Part shown: positions 33,370 through 46,022 of the stretch, one piece after another
How the letters are laid out: the number at the start of each line of letters is the position of its first letter
Numbering within the stretch: position 1 is the stretch's first letter
From: Phytophthora sp. 'mugwort'
Taxonomy: Eukaryota; Oomycota; Peronosporomycetes; Peronosporales; Peronosporaceae
Direction: 5' to 3'
NCBI GenBank assembly: GCA_033558025.1
Contig: JAUCEF010000017.1
Location: 3,224,001-3,288,000, forward strand
Length of the DNA stretch: 64,000 nt
Translations under genes and position numbers: made by a program
Notes under the pieces: model-generated
Database searches by the model: none
What the model was told of the DNA's origin: nothing
The model's input: the letters and a program-made list of their open reading frames with translations, nothing else

Positions 33370-33465
33370 TCCCAACCTGGTGATGAACCCGGAGAACCGT
33401 CTGGCAAACAACCCGGCGATGAACCCGGTGAATAGCTGCCAACCAACCCGGATATGAACCTGGGC
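33370..33465. repeat. Short degenerate minisatellite, AACCCGG-type
   Basis: AACCYGG recurs with variable spacers about five to six times. In one frame it gives QPGDEPGEPSGKQPGDEPGE. It lies within the Mutator-like element. Confidence 0.5.
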
Positions 33466-34178
33466 ACGCTATTGAGACGGAAGATATCGAAATAGCTTTG
33501 GGAAGATTAAACCGCTCATGCGGGTAAGGCGATCCGGTCCACCCTCCAAGCCCTAAACTCAGAAATCTAGAGCGAACCTCTGCGCGCAAGACATTCAATC
33601 TTCGACTAGAAAATGGTGGCGAATTCGTGCTTGATGACGTTGTAGTTGTGGCCTCAGCAGTCGAGAGGGAACGAAGACACTTGTACAACTGATAAATCGG
33701 CTGTCAGTGTTTCCAACGCAGTATGAGGTGCAGCTCGAAAGTACCCAAAGGTGGGCAAGGACAAGAACCCCATCATTTGCCGCAGCTGTGCCGTTCGTAC
33801 TACCTCTGCCGCTTGTACGGGGAACTCCTTTGATGCACTCTACAAACTGCCCATGCCCGTTCCCAGTCTGTCTGACGATGACCCACCGTATGTCAAGATC
33901 GCGGGCGTCGGCAACCTTACGCTGTTCCACCTTGATGCCATGCAAAATACTGGACAATGATGCATTGTCGACACCGAAGAATCTCTGCATCTTTGACTTT
34001 AGCTGTCCTGTGTTAATTTCCAGGGCCGGCGTTGATATAAGGCTCCGTATTTTGGAACACCATTCGTGCGAAGTTGTGGTCGACAAAATGCATCCAACAA
34101 TGGACAACTCATACCTGTACATACTGCCTGTACATACTGGCCACACCACAATGGATCAAAGGGCACATTATCTAGGCT

Positions 34179-34653
34179 TTGGGGACGATTTGGGTGAAGC
34201 AGCATGATCAAACAATGGTGATGATGCCTCAGTTTAAGCTGAAGAAGAAGATCAAGATAGTTGATCTTCTCGATGAAACAGTGAAGGCGGTTCGCAACTC
34301 CGAAACGCACCACATATCCATGCCTATCAATTTCGAGCGGAATCATTGGGCGGCGGTAGTGATCAACTCGAATACGAAGCGTACGTTCGTTCGTTCACGA
34401 TCCACGGGACCATACGGATTACCTGGTGTTCCTCATCAAGGTCACAACACGACTGAAGCAAGAGAGGGAGTTTGAGGCATTCGGACTCGTTGTAGTAGCG
34501 TCGCCTACTAAGAAAGATGGGAATGGTTGTGGGATGTACGTCCTCAACTTCATGCTGAGAATGCTGGGCGAGAACGTCAAGAACGCGATTGAGGATCCAG
34601 GCTTGAATAGGTTCCGTTACGAAGTTCTATTTACTCTGCTAGCTGCACAATGA
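34179..34653 (+). pseudogene. Ulp1-like (C48) cysteine protease domain
   Basis: The frame 34179-34475 has ISMPINFERNHWAAVVINS; His in NHWAAVVI is the catalytic position of Ulp1/C48 proteases. After a frameshift, 34426-34653 has NGCGMYVLNFMLRML, with Cys in GCGMYVL as the nucleophile. The Asp motif between them is damaged. C48 domains in transposons are thought to act on SUMO-like conjugates, but their role in transposition is not known. Confidence 0.6.
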
Positions 34654-35106
34654 TACATACGTTACTCTTAATACTATTGGCCACTTCCTAGTGAAATCAG
34701 TGCGACCAAGCAACGTGTGTACTCTACGAGCGAGACATTTCAGGTAATTGCGATCAATAAACCAAAGGCCTCACCCCCCTATTTACCGACGCTATCCTGC
34801 CCAACACTGGTTTATAACCCTACCTCCAACCTGGGTTAGATCCTGGATCACAACCTGGTTTATCAAACCAGGTTTCTTAACCAGAAATGCATCCTGAGTG
34901 CTGAATGAATGGTCTCAAGCTTTGTACACCTCACGGCAAGGTACCACCTTTCGTGTGGTCATACTCAACTAGACGGAGCTACGACATCCACCGATGAGAA
35001 TACAAACATACAACATGTGCATAAATAAACACTAACGCCATGACGTCAAGATCTGTTGCAAAAAAACGTAATATATATTACCGTAACATATATTTGAAAA
35101 CTTATG

Positions 35107-35205
35107 TCCTGGATCATACCCAGGGTAACCTGGATTCGACCTGGTCTCTGTGTCGCACGGCTTTGCAAAAATATACTGGACTGTAGTCTCGTTCAGAAAT
35201 ATTCG
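35107..35205 (-). repeat. Right terminal inverted repeat of the Mutator-like element
   Basis: Inverted copy of 31929-32017. Confidence 0.7.
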
Positions 35206-35220
35206 CGCTAACTTATCCTG

Positions 35221-37030
35221 TACCGTTACACTGCAGCGCGGCTACCAGGCCGTGTCTAATTCGCTTACAGAGTTGGCAGAGGTTGCTTTCGGTTCCCCCT
35301 TGTATGACGTGCCACTATCCTTACAGCAATTTGTTAAAGTAGAAGGATTTGCAGAGGAATAGGACATAGCAAAGTTAGAGTGGAGGTGTTAATAATATAT
35401 ATAGTAGGAGTAAATATATGGGGCCGAAGGTGCTTGTGTATTGAGGTCGGCGAAAGAAGAAGTGAGGACTTAGGAGTCCTGAGCGGAAGGTAGTGAGTTG
35501 TCTCCACCAACCACTCCAAATCATGTATTCTATACTGTACACTATCATGTCTACGTCTTTTAGCACATATGTCGATTCATAAAATGTACATCCGAAATGT
35601 ATACTTTAACACTATTCAAGCGGGCTAACTCTAACCAAATTTGGTGGCGTCACGAGCAAGTTACGCACGAACCAAAGTTGCATTTCCTCTTCGACAGGCT
35701 TCGTGCGCGAAAACACGTGTTTGTCGGCTTCCGGCGAGCAATTAATATCACACTGCGAAACAGGCGCGCTGTTCTTCATTCAGTAATTCGTCGTCAAAAC
35801 CGCTAATGCCTTCCCAAACCACCACGAAGCTCCACATGCCCGAGAAACACCGCCGCGCGCTAAACCTATTGCCGGGGTATATCCTCGTCGGAGTCGTGAG
35901 TACCTTCGGCATAGAGAAGTGACTTGTAGCTTAACGGAAAGGTGAACGGGAACTTAATAAAAAGCTTTTGGTTTCTTCGTTGATTCTGTTCAACGAGGTA
36001 GTTTCACGACTGTCTTCTTCGAGGCGGCCGACAGCTATCCTGCCGGCCCGCCACTCTGGTCTTCACCTTGCGTTTCCGAGCGTCCTTCAAGCGCTCACAC
36101 ATACACCCATTCTCCGTAGTTATACTCATTACCTTTTACCTGTCAAGTGCCCCCTCCCCCCCGTACACGTGCTGCCTCTTCCCGGTCCAGGCGTTCCACT
36201 GAGGGAACGACGACACTGATCTCTTCAAGACTTGGTAGACTCCTCCTTCGTGAAGATATTTTTTTTCCCGCGTCCCGACGGCGGGACCCCTCTGCACACA
36301 CGTGGTTCAGGCAGTCCATGAGGTGTGTCGACCGGTCATCTGAACGCGGACCATGACACTATCTCGATACGGGGTAACCGACACACTGTCGCCCGTCACA
36401 ATGCCTTCCCCTGGACTCCGGCACGTAACCTCGCGAGTACTGGCCGCATCGAGAACCTCCCTCATTCGAAGAGGTGCGCGGGGTAGCAAGGTGACGCCGG
36501 AAATTAAGGAATGCTGTAGCTACAGTTAAACGAGGGCTGCTCGTACACACTCGGAACATTGAACCCATGACAATGGACAACTTCAAGGTGAAGCTTTCGG
36601 AGAATGCCATCGCCCCACTTTGCAGACATGCAGTATACCATCGAATGGTTGAGATCTAATACGAGTGAGTGCCATGTCGCCAATTGTGGCCCTAGCGATA
36701 ACCCAATTTGATAGCTGTAAGGGGACCGGTATATCTTACTCCGAATACCAGATGCAAAGTTATGCGCCTCTACGATCGGCGGCAACATCATCACTGCTGA
36801 CCCCCAGGCAGAGTTCCTGTTTGTAGTTTACGCCCTGACCGCACGAGGAGGGTCCACCACGGAATACTACAAGCGTTAATCGCTCGGCACGCCTCCAACA
36901 CACGTCCAAAAAACAAAAAGGCCGCGCTAACTTGTTGCCACACTCTTGGACGGCTTACCTGAATTTGATACCGACTTGTTTTCCGCCAGAATCTTCGCGA
37001 CAGTGGACGCTTTTGCCGTAGGCAGGCCAG
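35221..37030. other. No supported gene
   Basis: No frame shows a motif I recognise. A microsatellite-like CCCCCTCCCCCC stretch lies near 36150. A plus-strand segment at about 36560-36650 is protein-like but has no family match. Confidence 0.35.
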
Positions 37031-37039
37031 ACGTCATCT

Positions 37040-38440
37040 AACTGATAAGCAATACTGCACATGTCGTCACCAGTATGCTGCCGCTTCTCTTTTGTAAGTC
37101 GTACCTGTTGCAGCGGCTACCCCATATGTATCTGGTTTTAGGTTTAAAATGCATCGTACTTAACAGCATCTGAACTGTCTTGTGTTTGATGTGGCGACAA
37201 CAACAGTCTCTTAAATGTCGCTGGGAAGCCAAGAGTGCCGGCCGCACGTCGCGGGATCGTCCGGATCCGGTACATGAGGCGATAAGTAGTGCACGTCGGC
37301 GCTTGGTTGTCCGTGCGCTAATATACATCTTGTGCACGACGTGTTTTTATATAAATAGATATAGAGGCAGCACTAATGGACACGTGATTACCGCAACCAT
37401 GGTACTAGAACAACACATTTCTGTATGCACCGAGGTGAAATCTAGAACATTTAAGTCTGGCGAATTTGCCCGCGGAACAATAACCAAATGTTCCAGCTAT
37501 TGGAACTCCCTGCTGCGACTATGCCGTGGTCTTCAGGGGAGACGAGTGGCGTCGCGTTAACCTGTGGTATGTAAATAGGCTGGTGCGGATCCGGCGGCGG
37601 CCGCTTGGCTTTAATAGACAGGATGACGCTATGCAGGAGGCAGCGCCAGTAGACATAACGGTTAATAGTGTTGATATTTTGGTATCGATGCTATCAGCAG
37701 TACGGTTGCAGCAACACGTTGGCCACCACCTTCTTGGTAGAATCCCATATTCCGATTTTCTCATCAAAGAGTACCTGTCCACTATTATCAAATCTCAAAT
37801 ACAAAAATATAAAAAATAGAGTTAGTATTAATAATCAAGGCAAAGCGCATACCATACCTAGGTCTGGCAACAGCAGCAAAGAACATTGTTTTCCGATGAA
37901 TCTCTTGCGCTTGCGCTCGCGGTGGGGCCCAATCTCCCTTGGCACAATGTAAACACTTTTCTGTCTTCATCTGTTAAATCACTCCTCGTCCCTGTGCACG
38001 ATATTGTACATTGGCGAGAAATGAGAGGCACCATGGCCGTTGACGACGATCATGATAGCGTAGTACACGCGCGCATCTTGTTCTGCGTTGTCAATACAGG
38101 GTGGATAGTACTTGTATGGCGGAGCAGCGGTCCCTGTTTCAGAACGTCTTGAATACTAAAACGAAAGACACTCATCTCCTCAGAAATGCTGCGGTGGGTC
38201 ATGCGCCGCAGTGGCGATGATTTAAAGAAGCGCGGCCTGTCGAGCTTCTTGTGCACAGAACCGCCATCTTTCCCGCCGGCAAGCCAGCGATGCCGTCAGC
38301 ACCTCTTGTCTTCTGAGAACGTACCCGGACGCGGCTGACGCTACGCGTATCACCCCCCAAGGAAAAAGCTGCGTCGTCATTGCTCCGGAGCCAAGGACGT
38401 CTCGGACGCTGTGCAAAATCATGCAACATACGAGATCTTG
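37040..38440 (-). pseudogene. Tc1/mariner-type (IS630-like) transposase pseudogene
   Basis: Reading leftward from 38440: GIAGLPAGK, then HKKLDRPRFFKSSPLRRMTH and SISEEMSVFRFSIQDVLKQG (helix-turn-helix region), then LLRHTSTIHPVLTTQNKMR. Next comes a damaged DEKWF-type first catalytic motif near 38010, and KTMFFAAVARPRYG (38000-37850), a signature of oomycete Tc1/mariner transposases. Then DEKIGIWDSTKKVVANVL (about 37750), a damaged QQDNA-type motif, SPEDHGIVAAG, and near 37470 ANSPDLNVLD, the classic motif before the last catalytic residue. Frames change repeatedly. Terminal repeats were not identified. Confidence 0.65.
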
Positions 38441-41435
38441 GTGGTCCCGCGTGGTCGGGTTCGGCTTCTGGTTAGTGTCCATCGCTGATTGAGCGCATGC
38501 CGCTGGCAAAGGGACACTATCGCAACGCGTCGGACCACCTCCCTTGATAGTCTTCGTGGTGAAGGAGGGCGTGATCTGGGTGCAGCCAATGGAGCCGCCA
38601 CATCGTGCGTCATCGCCAGATCTACGTGACGGATGCTCTACCGACCGCAATGCAGCGACATCTTGCTTGACGGCAACACCTAAAGGCACATCAGGCAAGG
38701 GTGTCGGGTCAGGGGAAGCACAACGACAACACGAGTAGCAGGCTGAATGTCACGAGTATGTGCGTGGCATCCGGACATATTTGCCGATTCAGAATGTGCA
38801 CGAGGTTGGTTGGCTGGCTGCTGCTAGCAGCGCAGCGCACGCGTGTGAATGACTGTCAGTTAAACGCTTGGGTGCGGCGGTTTGGAGGATGAGTAACGAG
38901 GATATTTTTGCCCCATGGAAATTATTCGCCATCGGAGATAAACATCAATCTCAAATGAGACGCAGAGCTACCGGGCAGGACGAATGTCATCACAGCGAAT
39001 CAATAAAAAACCTAACGAGTTTTCTTCTCACTCACTTGACTTCGGTCGGGAAACGGTACCGCGCTTGGACGGAATATTATAGTACTAGATTCCAAATCAA
39101 CGCTAGATGCAGCACAATTTCTACTTCATGGCGGATCACACCTGCCTAGATAAAAATCACCCGTTTTGCTTCCATATTTGAGACAGGGCAGGTCCAAAAA
39201 ATGCTAGTTAACATTTTGGACTTTTCGAGATAATGCATTCCATAAACAACCTCACCTTTTTCGTACGTAAGTGAATTTCTCAGGGGTTGAGGATCTTTCA
39301 AATCTCTAAATTTGGCAAGGTGTATCGACGGAAGAATATAGAGGAGCTGGCAGTGTTCTTCGCGCGAAACGGGGACAATCACGACGGATTGGAGGCGGAA
39401 CCAGGCGAGAGCTCATCGGAGAGACGAAGCAGTAATTCAAGTGCAGACAGCGTATGCGTTTCTGACTGAGGACGCACGATCCATCGGAGTCGAGCTCATG
39501 AAGAGCAGCGATGAAGATGCTAGTGAAATTTTTGATGAGGATACAATAATCATTTTGATTAGCGATGATCTTTGAGAGAAGATTCCTCGTACGATTCAAG
39601 AGGACCTTACGAGGGGAACTGTCTCGATGGCAAGGCAATAGATATGGAGCGGTATCTGTGTTCGCTATCTCAAAAAAGCGATTGGAGAACAAAAACAGAG
39701 AATTATTACGACGCTGGCCGTGCTAATGAAAACGGGTCCGAGTGCTTTTGGATTCAGACCTGGAAGCCCTGCCCAACCCGCTTCCATATTTTGAGAAGAT
39801 CCACACTATCTACACTAGCGTTCGTCGTTATCTTCTGTAGGAGCTCCGAAACGATCCCCTTTACGACTCACTTAATAGCGAAGATGAACGCAAGGCGAAG
39901 TCAATTAAAGAGAGCATGCAAAAAACGTAAAGTGACAGCAGCGACGAAAAAGCACGAGCAGGCGGCTACGGCGCAACATCGAAATGTGAGGCAGCCAGAG
40001 ACACTGAGGCAATGGTTATCGAGCAGGTTGACGGAGAGGTCAGCGATATTGACGCAGCTTCCGAAAAGCCTGTCACATGAACGAAGAAACGGCAAATTGA
40101 ATTGATCCTAGTATCTCAACATCTCTAAATTCAAAATATATTTTTCATTCGATTTTTTAATATACTGGGTCTTGTCGTACGATTTAAGCAGGAACGACCG
40201 AGAATTAGACGTAACGAGCGGTCCCAATCGAACAGCAGCAACAACACGCGCCTAATAAATAATAAAAAATGATGTCTACCTGGTCAACGCGAGACAACGT
40301 TTTTGAAACATCATTGCTCGATAACGGTTGAATGGATTTTCTAGAGGGGCCCATTCGATAAAGCAGATTCCCAGCTTTTCGGTGGTGTGCCCAGTCACAC
40401 ATTAATAATTGCAAACTAGCCCCCTTTTGATTGCGCAGTCTCACTTCATACAACAAAAATTAACAGCACCTCCAGGTGAGCTCTGTTAGTCCTCGGTCGT
40501 TATTGGCAGCTGTTTAACTTCTAATATAAGGATCACTACGGATGGGAAGGACTAGAAAGAGCGCGCGGTGCAACTCCAGGAGGTTTTCAGCGTCTCAAGG
40601 CAGCATTAGGTTCAGCGCAACCGCCAAGGCCGCAAGTATATTGTACTTGTGGGTAAAGTACGACGAAATCGTGCTCGTTAGCATGCATAACCGATTCTGA
40701 ACAATATCCCGAACAACATATTTAAACAGGAGATTCTAGCTATACAAATTGACTGAGTACAGCCACTCCAGTCGGGGGATATCTTCGGAGCATCGGAGCA
40801 CAAAACGTGCGAACATGTGCTAGTAGTAGCGCGCCCAAATTCGCGAAGCCGATGTCTTCGACAACGACGGGAGGACAATACTCTTCAACGAAAATAGATA
40901 TAAAAAAAAGATGAGAATACTGCTTCCGGGCTCCACTTTCGTCCACCCATACCAGCCCGCACGTACACGACAGCCAATTCATACAACGGTCTCGCTCTCT
41001 CTCCAACGACTGGTGTCCACGGTAGGTTTACTGTCGTCCATGCTGCCGGCCAGCTCTCCCAAACTGCCGAGCGACTTTCCCGTGGTCCCGTCCTCCCCGC
41101 TCATGCTGCCGACCAACTCGCCCATGCCGATGACTAGCCAGCTCATGGTGCAGGGAACCATGGCCGTGTTGCTGGACAGCCTCGACCCCGTTCACATCTC
41201 ATTTGCGCGTGCCATCCGGAACTGACGGAACCACATACTACATACGCTGAGTATGGTGCTCTCTACGCCATCGACTCTTCAACATCAACAGCTCTGAATT
41301 TGACGAGGGCTTAATTGTTCGTTGGTGGATAGCGAATACTTCATGAGCAGCATTACAACTGGAAGCGCGCGCTGTAGATGCTTAGATGTGAAGCCAAGTC
41401 AACAGTTAGATCATACAAATTGATATTACTGCAGA
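38441..41435. other. Mostly unrecognised; one decayed acidic coding stretch
   Basis: From about 39765 to 40080 the plus strand reads EALPNPLPYFEKIHTIYTSV, then SLNSEDERKAKSIKESMQK and an acidic tail ending near VDGEVSDIDAASEKPVT, with stops inside. This is former coding sequence of unknown family. Other frames (40911-41225 plus; 40740-41006 minus) look composition-driven. No RNA gene or promoter could be supported. Confidence 0.35.
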
Positions 41436-41439
41436 GGCC

Positions 41440-44400
41440 GAGATGCTATACTCTTTACCCTATCTTTAATGCCCTTCAATTTGCTTTTAACCTGCTTGGC
41501 AGTAAGCATATCGTCTCCAAATCGAGATATAAAATATTGGACGGGTTTCTGTGGTTTGATATTCGGTTACTTTTCAAAAATATCTGACAAGAAGGCCCGA
41601 TAACCCAAGCCATCGGCGTTTGCCTTCATCCGCTGGGCTTCTATCTCGGGGTCTGTACGCTCCCTCATTTTGGGCCCTGAACAAACTTCGAAATCTCTTG
41701 TCTTATTTCATTCTCTGTTGGAAGGTCGCATCGAAGTGGGTGCCGTTCTACTAAAACATTCGGCCTGCACTTATTTTATCAGTCGAGCTTCGTGCGCCGC
41801 GATCAAAAGATTCTCGAACTTCATCACGAAAAGGACCTATGTAACGTCGGTCGTACGTCTCGCCACGTGGAGGTCTAATAGCCCAGCCAACTTCGATCAC
41901 GACATTATGTGCTGCAAATGGGGTGTTGAGTGTTCGCTCTGCAAGTGTTGAATGACCCAAATCGATCCCAAATAGCAAGTAGGGTAGCTAAGTAGGTTGC
42001 TTACTAGCCTTAAAGTGTAATGTATTTTTGTTAATCTACAAGTGTTGAACCACTTGTCATGTCTTGCACTACGATAGATCGAGCGGAATGGATAAGTAGA
42101 TTCTGCTGAACAGCACAATCAATTACCGTATGTCGCTGAATTTTCGTCGTGGTGGCTGGAATCGACAAAAGGCCCCTACTAGTTTTCCACAGTCGCGTTC
42201 TCCTTCGCAATTGGCCTTGGGTTGTTATAGTAACTCCTGATATACATCCTACTGAGCAAGATAGGTCCACGAACTCATCGAAAAGATGCTCTTCATCAAA
42301 CTCCTCAGCATCATCTTGATTTGCAATATCAGCATCAAAATCGGTTTCATCAACGACGCATTCTCCTTCTTGGTTGTCAACGTCCGACATATCATCGGGT
42401 GAGTCTTCTATATATTCGATATAAACATCGAATATATAGAAGACTCACTCATCAGCGTGGTCGGCTAACATACTGGTTGGTCTGTCAGAATACGAATTGA
42501 GCACTTACTGCCAGCCTGGACCATAACAGGATCGCCACAAAGATATTATCACTCCGTCCAATTAGTGGATAGTCCACGGACTCAATAATGCATTTGCGAC
42601 AGACGTTTGTGGAAGGATCGCAGTATACATAAATCTCATTTCTTATGCCTGAGTACTCGAAGAATCTCAAGAGAAATGGCGGAAGGTCTTGATATTGCAT
42701 TCTCTCGTCCGGAGAACTAGTATTTGCAGTCGTTTTAGCGATCCTGATTTCGTTGGCGCGAGGAATAACTCGGCGCAGCTGCCCCTCCATCCGCTTAACG
42801 CTACTACTCAATTGAGCAAGTTTCGGGCGATCATGTTCAATTAGCTCAACAAACTCAGTTGGGTAAATCTCCTCCCCCATTCTTTAACCCCACTACTGCT
42901 TGTGATGATGTCTTGCAATTATTGCCCTCTTTGACTCATTCCGTCAGCACCTTCATCGATCGAGCAAAATGGCATCTAACAAACTTTTCCCATCTTGCTT
43001 ATCGGTATGGATGAAGCCAGTGATTTCGACTTGATGTGCGTTAGAGAAAAAAGGTAGAATCAAAGGAATCAACGGATTATGATAACTCGTCGCGTTATCG
43101 GATTGGAACACAGTTCGCTTGATGAAAGGCAGATCACGGCGAATGTCCAATTAGGAACTGCATCGATTAAAGAGAAACTGACGACGCATCCTGTAGATTA
43201 TCTCCTTTCGAATATGATCGAAATACATTTTTTGCTCAATTGCATTGGGTGCAGCGGCTGTAATTGGGTCGGCACTTTGTTGATAGTAGAGAAAACCATG
43301 GCGCCATGCCAGGACATACCACGTTTACCATAATGCTTCACTGTTTTCGCACGAAAGTACATCGGCTCGAGCTTCATTTTGAAGTCGATGGTAACCAGTC
43401 CTTCCGTACAATCTCCTCTGGTGTCGCAATTAACCATCATTGACTCTTCAATATTAGCAATCGCCAACTGCTGGTTGACGACCCGAACGCGGTGCCCAGA
43501 ATGAGCTTCGCTTTCTTGGAACAGTCTGCAACGACCGCAAGTGTTTCCTGTAGGACGCCGGCGTTTCGCAATAAATCGGCAAGATCGTCAAAAAGTCTGA
43601 AAACACGCCGACAATTGATACCTAAACCAAACTTGATGTCATGTAGCACACAGTAATCGGGTATCGCCTCCTTCACACTTCTGTCAAAAGCATACTTCCT
43701 GTACGCGCGCACTATCTCCATTTCCTTGAATATGTGCTCCTCCATATCACCAAGCCCGTATCCACCACTATACCTTTTATCAGCTCAAACACATCGTTCA
43801 CCAAGAAGCCGGTCACGTAGTCGACCGACGTACGCATTTTTGCCCCGCCAGACGTCAGCACACCGATAAGGCGATAAAACGTTGTACATGACGTCGCCTT
43901 TTGATTTTCATCAGCACCAATATACTCAACGTAGCTATCAAAAAAAAATCGACCGCTTGCGAGTCAGCGTTGGAATCTCTACTTTAGCCCCATCAAGCGG
44001 AACCTTTTTAGTTCCCCAGAATAGAAACGACACATTGACTGGAGACAGAATGCCTGCGACAGCAGTTCCGATAGCAGAATCTTCGTATCGTTTGAGCGAA
44101 CGAGAAACAATGCTTAGCGGCTCGCCAGACTGAGATTCAACTGGTCCATTCGTCCTTGGCAAAGCTGCGATCTGAAGTTGGAAAGTCAGGGACAGAACTC
44201 ATGAAAGCCCGCAGCTGCGAAGAGGAAAAAAGCATAATAGTCCACACACAACCCTCTTTTCAACCGATGCTCTTTTGGATTTCGCGTAACACTTTCTAAG
44301 AACCGATGAAAATCATTTAGCTTTGCCATACCCGGATCATTTTCTTCGCAAACGACACGGGCACATGCTGCTGCGGTGGCTGCTTCGTGTCCACCACAAA

Positions 44401-44884
44401 GTAATTCGCAAATTCGCCTTAAAATATCTTTCAGTGCTTTCACGATAACGCTAATGTTCTTGTTGCTCTTATCTTCCCAAGAATGTGGGTCCGTACGTTG
44501 TGCGCCGGTCGGCATATGCTTATAGACGTATGCATCGTTTCCAAGTCCTAATAGACGAATAACAGCTCCAATTGTCAGCAGGCTTGGAGGCTCCACCACC
44601 GCTTTATCAACAACGCGAGACAGACTGTACTTTCCTTGCATTTGCTTGGGTCTATTGATTATCAACGGCGACTCAAAAAGATCGCCACTCTTGTATGTGT
44701 TCACCGCCCGCTTTTTCATCATTCGTCGCCCTGTTTTGATCTCCCCGTGCTGGCCGGGCTTGCAGCTAGTCTTTTCGACTATAAGACGACAGTCATGCTC
44801 GCCGCCGCAACGAGGGCATGAACAACGCATAATGCACCTGCCAACCTTACATCGGCACAGTAGTGGACACTTTGTCGCGGCCAC
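41440..44884 (-). pseudogene. DDE-type transposase pseudogene of an unassigned oomycete family
   Basis: Reading leftward from 44884, the N-terminal frame (232 codons to 44186) has a Cys-rich start (CRCKVGRCIMRCSCPRCGG) and a helical region. The next pieces run to 43437 (FDDLADLLRNAGVLQETL). 43467-43198 has TIDFKMKLEPMYFRAKTVKH and YGKRGMSWHG, around a first catalytic Asp. 43150-42953 has QSDNATSYHN and FIHTDKQDGKSLLDA, resembling a second Asp and third acidic site. 42880-42485 and 42390-42031 follow, with an acidic segment and a basic tail, then pieces to about 41440 (RRYIGPFRDEVRESFDRGA). The DDE reading is inference from motif order. I recall similar proteins in Phytophthora genomes but cannot place them in a named superfamily. 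Confidence 0.55.
42401..42446. repeat. Perfect 20-bp fold-back inverted repeat
   Basis: GAGTCTTCTATATATTCGAT (42401-42420), six-base loop ATAAAC, then the exact reverse complement (42427-42446). It lies in the acidic coding part of the transposase pseudogene. Confidence 0.85.
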
Positions 44885-45048
44885 GAAGCCTGCAAGAAGT
44901 AAATAGTGTGAACAGAAAGCGCAGGAAACGCACAGTCAGTGAAGGAGTACAGCCTGGTCGCCGCAGCTAATGCCGACAGAAACGACAGATATATAGTGAG
45001 TACAGGTTTCAACACCCAGACTTTACTTGCAGCGAATTGTCGAAACAC

Positions 45049-46022
45049 CTACTCGGCAGGCACTGCTTGTTCAGCTACGCGGTTTTGTAGGCGAGATAGT
45101 TCCTCCAAAGGATCTGGCGGAAATCCTTGGGAGGGCTAATTCCACAGGTACTACTCTAAGCAAGGGATAAGTTAATAATGGTATTCGCTCCGACGTGACC
45201 CTCTGACCTCAAAACGACTCATTCTGGAGATATTTTTCTCAATGGCCTGGATCATGAACATATTTTATCTACACTTCGTAGCGATTGATCATGGGTTCAA
45301 GCACCCTGAGAAGTATATGATCATATGAGTCTCGTAGTTGCATTTGAGGTTGCGGCGTTCATTTTTTCGAAACCACCACACTTTCCGCTCTCACTGAGAC
45401 CGGTATACCATGTAGTTTAAAAATTAACGTATCCAAATAACAATAGTTTCTTAAGGAATTGACCATCACGTCCGCAGGTGTATTATTGAAAGCAAATTCG
45501 AGGCAGAGCTAACACATAATAAAGCGCAAAACATCATGGAGCAGAACCGAATCTAGCCACCGGCCCACCTACTACATGTAGCTTTGGTGATGGCGAAATA
45601 GATCTGAAATAAATTTGCGAGAATTCCGACAGTGTTACGACGGAATAGCAACGACAACCGCGGCACTTGCAGAATTTCTTCTTCTCCCGCGAGTTTTATA
45701 TCGACGGTGACTTCGACGATAAATGAGAGAAGATATCACGACATATATAAAAAGCATATACACTACTCGGTATACTACTCCGCCGAGAAGACATCTACAT
45801 GGGGGATGTTGTCTATACCCGGCGTGTTTTCAGCTGCCACAACCGGCGTTAGGCACTGCAGTGGGAATTAACCCACAAAATGCGCACAAAGGTGAGATGC
45901 CTGTATTGCAGGACCCGAACTGCTCCTCCCTGCCGGGTAGCGTACATGATTTCAATATCCGCCGTGTAAAACACAACACCATAGACATATTAACAAATCT
46001 GTTTGGGGCATATTTTTTGCGG
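45049..46022. other. Intergenic; no gene seen
   Basis: Short frames only. Nothing recognisable. Confidence 0.4.

Larger units (their letters stand above)
31900..35220 (+). mobile_element. DNA transposon with about 90-100-bp terminal inverted repeats (Mutator-like, probable)
   Basis: 31929-32017 and 35107-35205 are inverted copies. Both hold GCCGTGCGAC and GTCGAATCCAGGTTACCCTG in inverted orientation. Long TIRs together with a C48 (Ulp1-like) domain are usual for oomycete and plant Mutator-like elements. The precise ends and a 9-bp target duplication were not resolved, so the edges are approximate. Confidence 0.55.

Noticed and set aside
37180..37560. 126-codon plus-strand frame
   Set aside because: It is antisense to the Tc1/mariner-type pseudogene, whose motifs on the minus strand explain the region.
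40911..41225. Pro/Ser/Leu-rich 104-codon frame with a possible signal-like start
   Set aside because: Composition-driven by a CT-rich tract; no clear signal peptide or domain.
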